A stretch of 64,000 nt of DNA from Rhynchosporium graminicola (lineage: Eukaryota > Ascomycota > Leotiomycetes > Helotiales > Ploettnerulaceae), in assembly GCA_900074885.1 (NCBI GenBank), contig FJUW01000022.1:529467-593466 (forward strand), read 5' to 3'. A program made the translations under genes and the position numbers. The notes below the pieces were generated by a model. That model made no database searches. It saw only the letters and a program-made list of their open reading frames with translations, and was not told the DNA's origin. This document shows, piece after piece, positions 11,050 to 23,894 of this stretch. Position 1 is the stretch's first letter, and the number at the start of each line of letters is the position of its first letter.

Positions 11050-12530
11050 CTAAAAGCTACCAACCCACGGGTTGTAGTTCGAGCACCCATTTGCCAAAGT
11101 TGTAGAAGCTGTAATGGCCTTCCCTACCCCACTGCCAGTCGTAGCTCCATTTCTCACCACACTGAATTTCGGAACACCAGTCTGACCATTGAACGGCTGA
11201 CTCCAGTGATTGATTCCTGTGACTCCCTGATAGGTCTTAACAGGGCTGTTGCCAATCTGGACACGAACTTCCGCAGGCGACGAGAGGAGTGCGCTGAAGA
11301 AGACAGCATCTTGGACAACACTGTTGGGAGAAAGCTCCTGTTGGCCTTGATCGGCATTGTTGCCGACAACACCACAAGTGCTACCTGCTGCAGCAGGGTG
11401 CGTGCGGTACCAGTATTGCATCTGGTCACGACTGATGGTGAATGGGCTGCCTTTATATTTGGCGATATAGTAGGGCAAGAAATCGAGCCAGCTCTCATGC
11501 GACTGTCCGTCAACGTAGACTTCAGCACCTGCAGCGATTTCGCTGCGGGATCTCACTGGCCCGACATACATTGACTCGCCAAAATCGTTCCAAGTGACAA
11601 CTCTGTTGTTTTATTTAGCAAAATGAGAGTGCGGAGAGAAGCAAATATGACATACTGCACAAATTCTGGATTGACAGCGAGTGTTTGCTTCCAGCGATCA
11701 GCCCATAGACTGTCTCCTCTCCAGAGCCATTTCTTGCCACCATTGGTGGAATGGAAAAACCAAGGCGAGACACCCATCATGTACGTCTTCCCTGCTCCAA
11801 TGTTGTTCTTCCAGGCGTAGTCACTGTCGGTAGTCTTGTCGGTTGCTCCGGCGGGCCACATTTCCCAGCTGAAGGCACCTTGAACGTTATTATTGTGCGT
11901 TGCGAAGTTCGAAGGTCCTAGGCTCGACCAGTCAGGTACAAAGTAGAGTCCTCCAACCGCAGAGCGGATTGGTCCATTTGGTGCCCATGCATTGATGTCG
12001 TCAACTCCTTCGAAAGTCGAGACAAATGGAAGGCCTTGGTAGCGGAAATATGCTGGACTGTTCTTGTACTGGTTCAAGTATGATACAACGGAATTCGATC
12101 CGGTTGAGGGCCATCTCTATCAGTCTGTTAGCCATTCATCTTTCTCCTTACACATTGCCTTGGCTGATCTGGGCTTTAAAAAGCCACTGCTCTTACCAGA
12201 CACCAAGAATGCAATCTAGAAATTTGTACTGACCTGACCACCTCCGAGATAATCAAAGGCAAAGAACAGCTTGAAGCCACTTCCCTCAGCTTCGGCAGCA
12301 GCAAATGCCTTCGCGACTTGACCTGGGATGTTGCTATCAGGATAAGCGATATTGAGAACGAAGGCATCGAGGCCAGTATTCCTTGCGAGTGTGATATCCT
12401 GAACCCAGGTAGCTTGCGTGTGAGCAGCAGTATTACCGACCACCACGTGCGCGAATACAGATTTCTGTGCAGAGGCACCTTGCGAGAAGAGCCCTGTGGC
12501 AACAGTAGAAAGCTGGAATAGGAACCTCAT
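11050..12530 (-). CDS. secreted glycoside hydrolase family 71 (alpha-1,3-glucanase/mutanase)
   Basis: Three exons on the minus strand (12530-12234, 12116-11656, 11602-11050) give 436 aa. The ATG at 12530 opens MRFLFQLSTVATGLFSQGASA, a clear signal peptide. The mature protein starts with KSVFAHVVVGNT, then LDAFVLNIAYPDSNIP and KLFFAFDYLGGG, the GH71 barrel start. It continues with SAVGGLYFVPDWSSLGP, GAFSWEMWPAG, MMGVSPWFFH and VVTWNDFGES, the strongly conserved GH71 block. GH71 enzymes hydrolyse alpha-1,3-glucan of fungal walls, in remodelling, autolysis or mycoparasitism. The C-terminal 150 residues are a beta-rich accessory region common in the family. Splice phases agree at both introns (phase 0, then phase 2). 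I see no truncation. Confidence 0.93.
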
Positions 12531-13932
12531 AATGGTAATGGATAAGTGACTTAGTCGATGTGTGTGAATTGAGGGTATTGTCTTAGGGGGAATGCCAATC
12601 CTCTTATATCCTCTCGGACATTTGTAGGACGTCGAGAAAGTCCAGATTTCCGGCTCAGTGCGTGACAAACGTGTGAGACTGTCCTCGATGTATGGCAATA
12701 CAAGGCTTTGAGATGATCAGAGGACGGAGACCCCACCCAAAAGAGACATCGAGGTGCAAAAGCCATAGATCATGCCCCTAATCCACCGGCCGCCATCAAG
12801 ACGTAGACCCCAAATTGTTCTGGAAAGAGGTTGCTAAGCTCTCACACCGACGTGAGGATCACCAAACTCATATTCAAAAACAGCTAGAGTCGTCAAAAAT
12901 GAGTGAACTCAATGCCAGAAGTGCGTCAGATGCAGGGGAAAAGTAGGTTGGGGGCGCCGGCTAGACCCGTATATGCTTGCGTTTGTCATGAACCTGCAGG
13001 GGAAACTCTTTAGATCTTCAGGTTTTATTTAGCGAGCACTGTACTCGCACGGCTCAGCCTACAAACCTGCAAGCTGCATTTCATTCAAGCGAAGCAATAA
13101 TGTCGTACAGTAAGTACAGCTGCATATTAAACTCAGCCTCAATATCGGATCTATTGAAATCCTCCTCATCGTTTCATCCAGTCAAGAGCCTCCCGTCAGC
13201 GAAGAGGCAGCGGGGTAGATGTCGGAATATCTATAGTTAGATAGACCAATGCAGCAAAGGGACGGAACGCAACGCGGAGAAAAAAAAGACGATATGTCTA
13301 GCGGGAGCGGGTATGGCATCTTCTGTCACAACTTCGGATCTGAATACTAAACTGGATGGAAGCGGAGTTGTTGTGATGAGTGGTGCATTTGCAGATATTT
13401 CGATATATGCTGGGGCTGAAATGAGGCCGTTGTAAGCCCACTTACGTGCCTGCAAGCGGTGAATAGTTTTGTGATTAATAATATCTATCCAAAAAGGGCA
13501 TTCATCGCCTGAAGAGAAAGGTGAAGACTGACACAAAATCATCAGATGATAGTATTTATGGCGGGATACGTGAAGATCATGTCAGCAGCGAGCAGAGGTT
13601 GCGGCTGCAATGACCATGCTACGAACAGGCTATCAAGTAAGACCTAGCCTAGATAGGAAGTCCTGAAGACGAGGTGGATACAAGCACATTTATACAGGAC
13701 TGCAGGCTGCGAAGACTCAATGGGAAAGAAGAATGACCGAATACTGCAGAAACCATGAGATTTACTTATGTCCTCTCATCGGCCGTGCTACTGCGATTCT
13801 GGTGGAAGCACTCTGTAGGTTCCCGAGACTGTAGAATGAGTAAGGTAAGAAGATATCTCAATTCATGAATCCATGCTAATCTTGCTTCGTGGATTCCATC
13901 CTCATGACCTAATCAATCATACAAGTACCCAT
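12531..13932. other. intergenic, no confident gene
   Basis: 1.4 kb between the GH71 promoter and the 3' end of the alpha-mannosidase. Around 12790-12950 the + strand has a 50-codon open stretch (LFWKEVAKLSHRREDH) that may be a coding remnant. At 13099 an ATG opens MSY followed by a GTAAGT donor, recalling small Cys-rich or MSY-type proteins, but no convincing continuation is seen. Confidence 0.35.
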
Positions 13933-16900
13933 TCACAATTGCAATCTGAACGTAGCCACCTCGAAAGGTCTCAACGTAATCTCAATCTTGCCCTTCTCAA
14001 TCTTGAATTCCTCCTCATCGTCTTCCAATATGTTGGTCTTCCAAACCTTCTTCACGTCCAAAGACGTCTCAATCGTACCCTTGCTTGTACCTCCCAAACT
14101 GTCGTAGATTCGCAAGATGACACTCCTCCCCTTGCGCTTTGATAATTCTCCTCTGCTAACATCTTCATCATCTTCACCTCGCTTGACACAATCCAGAATT
14201 AAGGATGGGTTGCCTGTGAGCTTGATAGGGCTGCTGAATGCTGATGCCTCGAGTGCCTTGGATGATTGAGTAAGTTTCAATGGATTGTTGAAGTTATATG
14301 CAGTCCGGACAGTAGTGGAGCCAAGATCGCCTTGATGAGGGAGAATGGCCCAGCGGATATGGTGACGGCCCATATCTGCATGTGCATCAGGTGCTTTTGG
14401 AGCACGAAGAAGCGAGAGTCTCATCAAGCTACCGCAGGTAGCGAAACCATATTTGCTGTCGTTTAAGATCGAAACACCGTAGCCATGCTCGGATAGATCA
14501 GCAAACTTATGGCAGCAGACCTCGAACTTAGCCATGTCCCAACTAGGAAATTTTAGCATCAATCTGTAGGTAGAATTTAAAAGACTTACGTAGTGTTGTA
14601 ATGTGTTGGTCTGCGCACAATACCATACTGAGTCTCGTAGGAAGCTTCGGTATTCCTCACGTCAACTGGAAATTCGACCTTCAAGAACTTCATGTCTTCT
14701 CGCCACTCCACCTCACTGTGCATCTCGACGTACGACTGTTGACTCTTGAATGCAGCAGAAAGTGTGATATAAGTCTTTGCCCAACTCTTCTCGCTGATCT
14801 TCGTCTCAGTCACAACACTAACTTGGTGAGCGTCTTGCTGGAAAATCTTGGTAACACCCGATTTCAATTCCTTGCGTGAATCCAAGTGGTAAACTTCGAC
14901 ATCCCAGGCTTGCCAGTAGAGAGGCTTGTCGTCGAATATTACAAGTTGGTTGCCCTTCTTTCCCTTCGAGATGATCTCTCTGTCAGCTTTGAGATCGTAG
15001 AGCGAGGTAATGCAACCATCCTCGACTTCTACTCGAAGTTGATCGTTTTGCAAGACAAATACCCCACTCTTCGTCTCCTTCACGGAGACTTCTGGAGCTT
15101 CGGTAATCTTGAAGGTCTTGATGTTGAGCAGTTGTCCATCACCACATGCTACACCAGCCTTGCCATTACCGATCGAAATGACTTCTCGACGATGCCATGG
15201 CATGGTGTTCAAGGCAACCAGATTATCTGTGGACTTTGGCTCTTCAACACTTTGAACACTAAGAAGCTCTTCCAACTCCTTCAAAATCTTCTCTCCGGTT
15301 GCAAAGACTTCCGCGTAAAGCTACACATAGTTAGATTTGAACTGATCACAGCGCACATTTTCTTGCTTACCTCGTCGCTATCATCGTAGCACATTTCGAT
15401 AGAACTACCAGGAAGACAATCATGAAATTGGCACAAGAGAACAGCTTCCCACATATTATCAATCTTCTCCTTAGGATACTTGTATCCCGACTTGATACTT
15501 GCAAGAGTCGCCAGCAACTCGACATTACGGAGCATAATTTCCGACTTCCTGTTGTTAAGCTTGTTGTTTGCTTGTGTGGTGTAGGTACCTCTGTGCAGCT
15601 CGAAATACAGCTCACCATACCATGTCACGAAATCTAAGCCGCCTGCGACCTTCTTCTCAAGGCGATCAAAGAAGTCCTCCACAGAGTCACCCATATGGAC
15701 CCTGGGCAGCATTCCCACAGTGTCGCTCATGCCACGGCATCTTCGGAGCTTCTCCAAATGCTGCCATGTTGGCCCACCTCCTCCATCACCCTTGCCGAAG
15801 ACAAGAAGCGAAGTCTCATCTTGATCCATAGATTTGTGTTGAGATACAGATCTCTTCACATCCCCGAAGTCGGCCTCGGCAGTATAAGTCTCTGAAGGAG
15901 CCATGTGACAGATGACTTGACTTCCATCCAGAGATACCCAATTGAACGTAGTATGAGGGAACTTGTTGATGTTGTTCCAGCTTAGCTTCTGGGTGAAGAA
16001 GCGAGTCATACCGGCCAATCTACACAATTGTGGAAGTTGACTCGAGTATCCGAAGGTATCAGGTAGCCAAAAAGTGCGGCATCTCTCTCCAAAATTGCTT
16101 TCGAAGAACCTTTGACCGTACACAAATTGACGTACAAGCGATTCACCACTTGGCATGTTGGTATCATGCTCAACCCAACTACCACCAACAGGTTGGAAGC
16201 GACCATCCTTGACCTTCTGCTTGACCCTGTCAAATACATAAGGATAGTACTGTTTAAGCCATTTGTACTGCTGAGCTTGCGAGACTGTGAAACGGTGCTC
16301 GGGGTACCGGTCCATCAAATCACATTGGTTTGACCATGACCTCGCAACCTTTCTCTTGGTCTCTGCCCAAGGCCAGAGCCAGCAAGTGTCGATGTGGCAG
16401 TGGCCGATACCATATACAATTGGCTGTGTTCCTGTCTCGTATACCTTGGATGAGCTAACATCTTTTCCCAAGTATTCCTGTGCGATCTTGCGCCCTTTTA
16501 TGATTGAATCTTGGTTACCCAATTCGAAAGCGTCAATGATGGCAGTAGCCACCTTCAAGGCTTTATGTTGCTCCCAAGAATCGCTCTGGAATTCTCTTGC
16601 AGCATCTCCAATAATCCAAATGTCGATCCACAATTGGCGAGCCTCGCTGTTAACAGCCACAATGTCTGCTTTACTGAGCTGGAAGTACTTGTTTGGGTCC
16701 GGCGGTTGGATTGAGTCTCCACCTGGAGCATTTCCAAACATGCCATTGCAAGCCATCTCAATATATATTGTGTGTTCTTTCCCGTCCCTGAACTTCTCAG
16801 GAAGGACCCATTCTATTCTCTCACCCCCTCCGGTCAATCCCTGCAGCGGTTTGCCATCATCCGTCCATACCATCCCCTCATTGTTGGCATCCCAGTGAAG

Positions 16901-17321
16901 TTCGAGAAGCTCCTTCTTACACAGCTTTTCGGGTACAGTGATTTGCGCTTTGAACCAATGTGTTGACCAAGATGGACCGAACCACTCTCCTACGGATGTT
17001 TCCTTGAATGTATGGCTAGTGGCATCTTTGAAGGTTGGTCGAGTGAGGTCCGGAGCATCCCAAACTGAAAGCTTCACATGCGGCGTTCCGGATGCAACGC
17101 CTTCGTCCATCATTCTGGAAAGCCATATTAGCAACCATTATTTCTTTGAGACTTCAGATGATGACGTACGCTCGCAAGTTCTTGCTCTCATACTGTCCTC
17201 CGCCATAGAATTGCGTAATACGGTCCTTGTAGATATTCGGGATCCATTGCCCTACTGGATGGTCCGAGAGCTTCGGATATGTGCTCTTAGGCTTCGCTAT
17301 CTCTTTTGTTTCTCCTCCCAT
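13933..17321 (-). CDS. AMS1: GH38 alpha-mannosidase (Ams1-type, vacuolar/cytosolic)
   Basis: Four exons on the minus strand (17321-17170, 17114-15371, 15320-14590, 14542-13933) give 1078 aa, the usual length of yeast Ams1. Ams1 hydrolyses alpha-mannosides of free oligosaccharides. In yeast it reaches the vacuole by the Cvt/autophagy route, so the absence of a signal peptide here is expected. Visible catalytic text: IGHCHIDTCWLWPWAETKRK with the metal ligands His289 and Asp293, and WLPDTFGYSSQLPQ with the nucleophile near Asp403. The C-terminal beta domains follow (PTHYNT-TWDMAKFEVCCHK spanning the last intron). The third intron has two nearby acceptors; only the CTAG at 14546-14543 joins Thr-Trp-Asp correctly. 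The start ATG (MGGETKEIAKPKS) is preceded by a short in-frame extension with another ATG at 17372, so a slightly longer N-terminus is possible. Confidence 0.95.
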
Positions 17322-18096
17322 GGTTGTTTCTTTGACAGTTGATTGAATGGATCTGAAAGGATGTTGAGGCAAAGAAGAGCTATGTTGTAGGAGATGTTGT
17401 CAGTCGACAGGTGAAGAGCTATGGGTGTCTGACCATCATCATGGATGCAGGGGTCAATATGCGGGGGAGCTCGAGCTGGGGCTGGCTGGGCAATGGCGGG
17501 GAAGCGCAGCGTAACTTGATCCACAATCAAAGGTGGGGAAGACTTACAACATGTTTAATCTACTCCGTACATTTACGAAGTAGTAACTACCTAGGGATTG
17601 AACTCGGGCTGATACAGTTAAAAGTTCTATAAGAGAACATGTTGACTTGTGAGTGAAAACGAAGATGGAGACTAGGGCGGCTGGTCAGCTGGCTTCTGGA
17701 CTGGAGTAACCAGGACTCGATGGGCTGCAGCTGCAGGTACGATGTGGTCGGTCAGATGTGCTGCAACTGGATAGTTTGATAGGGTGTCTCCAGGATTCAA
17801 GGTCGTACAGTCTTTGGGAAGAATTCAACCGAATCAATATCGATGCGCGGCTTCATATTGCTGGGGTATTCAAGATCTTGGAATTCAAGCAGGTCTCGCT
17901 TCCGGCCTACTAGTGACTTGTGCACAGGACCAAAATCTTTGCTCATACAAAGATCAACAACAGAGGCGACTCGCTAGGTATCTTATAGATTCATAGCCAC
18001 CTCAATCCAAACTAGCCCTTTCAATTCCATACAAGCCAGCAGGAATCACTTGCAAACAATTTAACACCAACACCCACTCAATCACTCAAACTGTCC
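17322..18096. other. intergenic, no gene seen
   Basis: Promoter-side region of the alpha-mannosidase and 3' flank of the carbonic anhydrase. Only short unsupported frames are present. Confidence 0.4.
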
Positions 18097-18730
18097 TCAA
18101 ACCACAGTCCTAACCTTTCCAGTTTCAACCTCATATACCCATCCACTGATTATGATACTATCCGAGATCAACTTGCTCCCCTTCAAGAATTCCACATCAT
18201 CCTTAACAGCAGCCTCCAGATCCGGAAAAGCTTGAAACTCCCCTTTGAAAGCCGCCAATTCAGCTGCCGCTTCTTCTCCCAGATTATTCCTCACAATGCC
18301 AACTGCATCATTGTTCTCGAATGTGAGCATACCGCATCCGGTGTGCTTGATGAGGATGATCTCTTGTGTTCCGAGAAGTTGTTGTGAGATGATGAGCGAA
18401 CGAAGTGCATCTCGGGCATTTCCGCCTGCGTTTCGTATAACATGGGCATCGCCGAGTGAGATTCCGTAGGCGGCGGCTGGATCGATTCTTGCGTCCATGC
18501 AAGTCACTAAAGCTGTTAATCTTGTGTTTCATTGTGGGAGTTTTTACCAGGCTCAATTTGAGAATGGTTGAAGGAAGTCCCAATACGTTGAGCTTTCACC
18601 GATGGGATCTGGTAAACGTACCGACTGCATATTTCTTAGCTGGAGGCAGCGCAAGATTACCTTGGGTGAAGCTTGCGGCATAAGTCTTGTTGGAGTTGAC
18701 AAGATTCTCTTGGATAGGTGTGGGTGCCAT
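18097..18730 (-). CDS. beta-carbonic anhydrase, small form
   Basis: Two exons on the minus strand (18730-18622 and 18506-18097), separated by a 115-bp intron, give 172 aa. The enzyme interconverts CO2 and bicarbonate. Zinc and active-site residues are visible: Cys39-Met-Asp41-Ala-Arg43 (CxDxR motif), then His91 and Cys94 in KHTGCGM. RNAGGNARDAL, a conserved beta-CA block, lies between them. It lacks the long N-terminus of major fungal CAs and has no clear mitochondrial or secretory signal, so it resembles the minor cytosolic type. The intron splits the first residues of the active site (AV|VTCMDAR), and only this splice joins it in frame. It ends in YEVETGKVRTVV, the usual beta-CA last strand. 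Confidence 0.92.
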
Positions 18731-19399
18731 TGTAACTTCAAGACTTGGATTTGCAATGGGTGTCTGGATTTTCGTTGTAGTTAGCAGCTCAAGATTTCTA
18801 GACAGAATTCTGCTTTATTACGTGAGGAAGATCAATATATAGCAAGAACAACAGGAAAGCTCCTTCTTAATATCAAGAAGCATTCAAGAGAGTCACTCAT
18901 AACCCCGCAGATACCGTCATATTTCGAGTTCCTATAGTCAGTAATACGCCTTACAGATCACGAAAGCAGGAAATCTTCGCCGCTCTGCTGCTCTGGAAGA
19001 CGTGTTATTCGCTGATCCAAATTGTGACTGCTGGATATCCTTTCATGCAAGAGCGCCTCAACATGGTGTCATTTCGCCTAAGAACCAAACGGGATCTTTG
19101 GGTCAGATTGATTGGCACGTTGGGTTTCTTCATCTTCATCTGGCAATCAGAGTAGAGCGGCAAGTGATTGCCTTTTTGAGACAGCAATTTGCTGTGCACT
19201 CCTAGGAGAAAGAAGAAAGAAGTTGTGAGCCTCTAAAAATTAGAAGATCGTTGCTCCAATGCGACGCAAAGTTGCCGAGGTCTTGTTTAATCGAAATGTC
19301 CCAAATACCCCGCAACAGGGGCATTTGCTATCAAAGGATCAGAGGCAAGGGTTAGCGGCTTGAGCCGTAGACTACCTGGATCCGATCTACCTTATCACA
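18731..19399. other. divergent promoter region between carbonic anhydrase and Nudix genes
   Basis: The two genes are transcribed away from each other across about 670 bp, so both promoters lie here. I recognise no specific binding site and no extra gene. Confidence 0.45.
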
Positions 19400-20832
19400 A
19401 TGTCTGTAGAGACTCTAGAAACCAGTAAAGAAGCTCCGGCGAGATCAGGTCAGCATATCGACGAGAGGGATGTAAACGAGATTATCGCAAGTATCAAGGC
19501 AGCCCAATATTTGATGCAACTAGTATGGCTCCATTGACTCCAGCCTCAGTCGTACGTATCACTTCATCTGAACGTGCTCAAGCTGTCAAATACCTGACGA
19601 AGGAAAAAAGGCAGCTATTGCGCGCTTGAGAGCATACAAGCCTCCTCCTTTTGCAATATGGGATAGGCTTCCTCTCGGCAGGAAAGCGGCTGTGTTGATA
19701 TTGCTATTTGCTGATCGCCGAGGCGACCTTCGTGTTGTTCTCACTATGCGTGCTTCAAATCTAAGAAGTTACTCCGGTAGGTACTATATTTCAATCCTAA
19801 ATAATGAACGACAACATTGACCAAAGAACAGGACAAGCAGCTTTCCCCGGAGGAAAAGCGGATACGCTTGACGAGAAACCTTTCGATATAGCTCGAAGAG
19901 AAGCTTGTGAAGAGATTGGTCTCCCACGCGATGACTCTAAAATTCCTCGTCCGTTCAGAATCGAGCATCTCTGTCAGCTGCCTTTTAGCTTTGCGAAGAC
20001 TGCGCTTGCTGTCCGGCCTTGTGTGGCATTTCTACACTCGGACGACGATGACAAGGCAGCCAGTGTTGAGGAGAGTATGATACCTCGTCTTGATGCGAAA
20101 GAAGTAGCAGCGTATGTATATCTCTTTGGTGTATTTTCATTGCTCTCAAATCTTTATACATATTGATCAAGCTTGAGATTTCATAATGTTAATGCTAACT
20201 AAATGAAGAGTCTTTTCAGCTCCATTTCACAATTTCCTCAGAGAAGAAGATGAACTTCAACAAGGTGACCAGGTAGCCGGGAAGATATCAGACTGGTATC
20301 GCGGCCAATGGATGGACTTTCACGGCACTCGTTGGCGAATGCACAACTTCTACGTTCCGATCAATAACCAAAATGTAACGAAGCCGAAAGTCAGAGAAGG
20401 CGGACAAACCATTGCGGAACAGCTCGATGAGGAGGACGAGGGTATGATGAGATACAGAGTATGGGGCATGACGGCGAGGATGCTTGTTGATGCTGCACGC
20501 CTAGCCTATGCAGAAGAACCTGAATTCGAGGTATGTTCGCCATATATCGTTTCGTGCACGCGGTATCATTCGGTTCAGGGAAGCTCCAGAACCAGGGGTA
20601 TTGTTTACACCACCGACTCCAAATCTCAACCTTCATAGAGCTTCCCTGCAAATTCCGAAAATCCGTGCTGACAAGATTCCAGCATAACAACCACTTCGGG
20701 GATGAGCCCATGATCGAGGACCTCTATAAGACGGACCGGCTAGGGGAAAAGATTCCTGGTGGACCAGATTTGACGGACGCGGATCCTAAGACAGCCCGAG
20801 ATGCAGCGGCTGCCGGGATGGCCAAAATCTAG
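19400..20832 (+). CDS. PCD1: Nudix hydrolase, CoA-pyrophosphatase (Pcd1) type, with one apparent frameshift
   Basis: Five exons are inferred (19400-19448, 19499-19776, 19832-20111, 20209-20530, 20683-20832), with all splice phases consistent. The product should cleave CoA and related nucleoside diphosphate derivatives, in yeast in peroxisomes. The CoA-Nudix signature is clear: LTMRASNLRSYSGQAAFPGG, then KADTLDEKPFDIARREACEE and IGLP. The C-terminal part (WGMTARMLVDAARLAYAEEP) is usual in fungal members. Exon 2 changes frame at a run of six A (19604-19609): one extra A would join YLTKEK to AAIARLRAYKPPPFA. Everything else is intact, so this is either a sequence error in a homopolymer or a recent inactivating deletion. 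I keep it as a CDS. The first intron (50 bp) rests on homology-like continuity only. Confidence 0.8.
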
Positions 20833-22423
20833 AAGTTGAATCACGATACCGAGAACGGCGACCTGAAAATATCAAGAAACCGACGACTAGTTTAGTTCAC
20901 TGGAGGGCTGTGCAACGATAATAATGCTGTGGGGTGACGAGGTCGCGGATTCCGCGGGTTTGGTAGGACCCCGAAAAGGATTTCTTACCCGCCATGTCCT
21001 TACCCGCTAAGCAAAAAATTGTATCAGGATATTTATATTTCTGATATCCATGGACTCACTTATATCCTTATATCTTGCTGCTTCCTTGTAACAAGGAGGT
21101 CCCCTGTGTCGGTCAGGAACTCAAAGTTCAGTCTCAGGTCGGTTATGGTTCGCTTAGGTCATAGAAACCAGGAACCATACCATTTTCTCCACCTTGTGGT
21201 TTCTTTTGATATTTTTTTTTTGACCATGGGGCAAAACAATCAAAATCTTTGAGTAATTTTCAGCCTTCAACGGGCTAAGAAAGAAATCATGGGCGAGATG
21301 TCCCAAGAAGGTTTGCAGATTTGGTGATAAGATTTTTCGGGTTTTCTGGCCAAGCTTCGAGCATCAGATGCCCAGACCAGAGCCAAGAGGATAGGTGGGA
21401 CTGGAAAGCTAAGCAGTTACGTAGGTAATGTGTGTTTGGTTGTAGTTTGCATCGCAATATTGCTCCAACGAGGAGTAATATCCATGATATTGCGGCATAT
21501 TGCGAAAGTGGGAGGTACGCAAAGGTCAATGTCTTGCGCGGCAGTAGCAGCAGCAGAATACGAGAGAGACTATGAGCTGTTTTCGAGGATTAATAGCGCA
21601 AAGTGCGATTCTCCATGATCCTTACGGCGAAAGATGAGCCATCTTGCATTGTATACGCGTCAGAGAGAAGAGCAATTACTCTTCTCAGAATGGCTCTGAT
21701 ATTGAATATTCGACGATGCGTCCAGAACTCGAACGATTTGTAAGCTGTGATTCCCGTGTAACGATTCTGCCCCCGGATCTTGGCTTTCAAGGCTGCTTGA
21801 TGAGGGTAAAGCAGCACATGTAAATATTATCTACCTGCTTACCTGTAAGTTACCTACCAGTCACTATGAGCATTACCTACTTACCCAGGTAAATACCTAT
21901 AACTGGCTAGTAGAGAAATGGTGCAGTGGTTGATGTACTCGTACCGTAATTGATTGCCTCTCCTCTGTAGGTACCTACTACCTACTCGTACCTGTGCTAC
22001 AACCTTAGTGCGAGCATCGAATGGCCTGGAACAAACTCACGGTCCATTCATCGGCCCTGGCGTCATGTACCTAGCGCGCCCTGTTGTGCCCTGTATGGAT
22101 ATCCATGCCATGTCATGTGTCCCTGGCTGGCGACTGCCTCCGACCCGTTTTCACTATTTTATGGGAGTCAGTCGCCCGGCGGCGCTGAGGGTCGCTCACA
22201 CGATAGATAGATAGCCTCACACAGCCACCACCCCTTTGGCTTCGGCCTTGTGCGAAAAGTATATCCACTGCTGTTTCCCCTTCCACCTTCCATTTCGGAG
22301 GGCACGACGGTTCTTGACGTTTGCATTCATCAAGCTTCAAATATACATACTTGTTCCAGCTACTTCATCAACATCAACATCAACACGTCATAATATCTAT
22401 ATCCACATACATAAATACCAAAC
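20833..22423. other. intergenic, TACCTA-rich
   Basis: 1.6 kb with no supported gene. Between about 21825 and 21990 the sequence is dense in TACCTA/TAGGTA words (for example TACCTACTACCTACTCGTACC), which recur in other gene-free stretches of this window. The last 200 bp form a pyrimidine- and CATCAACA-rich leader of the next gene. Confidence 0.45.
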
Positions 22424-23313
22424 ATGGCCGACATCTTAGCAGCATTCGATGAATTGGAGAAGAAGGAGAACTCCAAGAAGCCCCTCAAATCAACAAATAA
22501 GAAGTTTGTCAATCCACTAAAATCGTATGTCCCTACCAAGTCTTCTCTCCTCTGCCCGCCATATGCGAGAAATATCTAGACAATAAATCCTCAGTACTTC
22601 CTCTAACTAATAACCACCACAGTTCCGGCTCTCAGCGCACAGGACGAACGCAAACGCGACCCCAGAGTTCAGGCAACAGCCTTGTTCCTCCCTCGAGCAA
22701 TCGTTCGCCTTCCGTGACGCCCTCAGTGATCTCCAATCGCCGAATCTCTTTCGTAGCACCAGAAGTTCCGCACTCGACACAACGGCGTCTTCGAATCCCC
22801 ACTAAGACGGCCTCTCTAGCCTCTGGGTTTGTCTGGGACCCTAAACTCACAAAATATGGTGTCTCGGAGAAAGAATGGGAGAAGTTCACAGAGGATATCC
22901 TCCGCGCGGCGGCCCTGCCAAAACGAGCGAAGATAATGTGGTCGCTGGTTAAGCAGGACGTCATAGACAAGATAAAGCGAGACTTGGATTTCAACGGCGA
23001 CGTCAAGACAGAGTTGAAGGAGTGGAGTGCGCATTTCAGACAGAAGGGCTTCACCGTCGGGCTAGAGCTGCCTGGCAAAGTGAAGGAGAGGGAGGACGAG
23101 ACATTCGAGGAGCGCCAGCTAGCGGAGAGCTATGCGAAGTTCTTCAGGGTGGTCATCACGCCTAATGCCGAGAGGAGCGCCAGTATCTACTCCAGAAACT
23201 CGAGTTTGACAAGGAGTATCACGGGAGAGGGACTTGCGAACAGGACTACGCCGGATGCGAGTGATGATGATGATGGTGATGATGACGAGATAGACGAGGT
23301 GAAGATCAAATAG
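22424..23313 (+). CDS. hypothetical acidic-tailed protein
   Basis: Two exons (22424-22524 and 22623-23313) around a 98-bp intron give 263 aa, beginning MADILAAFDELEKKEN with an AACATGG start context. Residues 1-110 are basic and Ser/Pro-rich. Residues about 120-200 form the only ordered-looking block: VWDPKLTKYGVSEKEWEKFT, then RAKIMWSLVKQDVIDKIKR, a helical charged segment. The C-terminus is a strongly acidic tail (DASDDDDGDDDEIDEVKIK). I do not recognise the family, but the ordered block and good codon use suggest a real fungal-specific protein. The tail may be a chaperone- or histone-like acidic region; that is conjecture. Confidence 0.72.
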
Positions 23314-23894
23314 TGGGCAGGCTGAAGTGAAAAGTGCTGATATTTGACAGGTGGGAAAACCAGGCGGAACACAATGACACATTTCTCCTCTTGAGCGGCA
23401 CGCATAAACGGATTTACGAATGTATGATAGGACAGTGTTTTCACGATAAACGGGATTACGAACAAGCGTTTGATTTTCGAGCGGTCAATTTCAGCAAGCG
23501 CATGTCAACGACATGGAATGTCATTGTGGAGTGGGTATCTTCTACATTCATCGATAGTAGAGATACGGTTTGGTGATGATCAGAAGTACACTGTACATGG
23601 GTTTTGTGTAAATCCATTTTTGATAGTAAGTCGTAGCTCAGCTATGCCATCGAAGGACAATTTCAAGCATTAAGGCTCTTTCAGAAGATATCCTCGATTC
23701 CCCCTTTCAAGCATAGCGTAGGATATTCTCAATTACGCCCGCATGAACTGTAAACCCACTGCAAACACCCCTCAAACATAGTATAAGTTATCCCAAATGA
23801 AGTACACGTGAAATATATACCCGCTGCAAAAGCGGGTATCCCACACCCGCTCTCATGTCTTTGAGCTTGTATTATCTCCTGCATGCCAACTTCT
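23314..23894. other. intergenic, no gene seen
   Basis: Convergent 3' ends of the acidic protein and the copper transporter. There are no supported frames. Confidence 0.4.

Noticed and set aside
13099..13215. Tiny MSY-type gene with a GTAAGT donor after three codons
   Set aside because: Possible acceptors give only 10-19 more residues before a stop, with no Cys-rich tail, so it cannot be supported.
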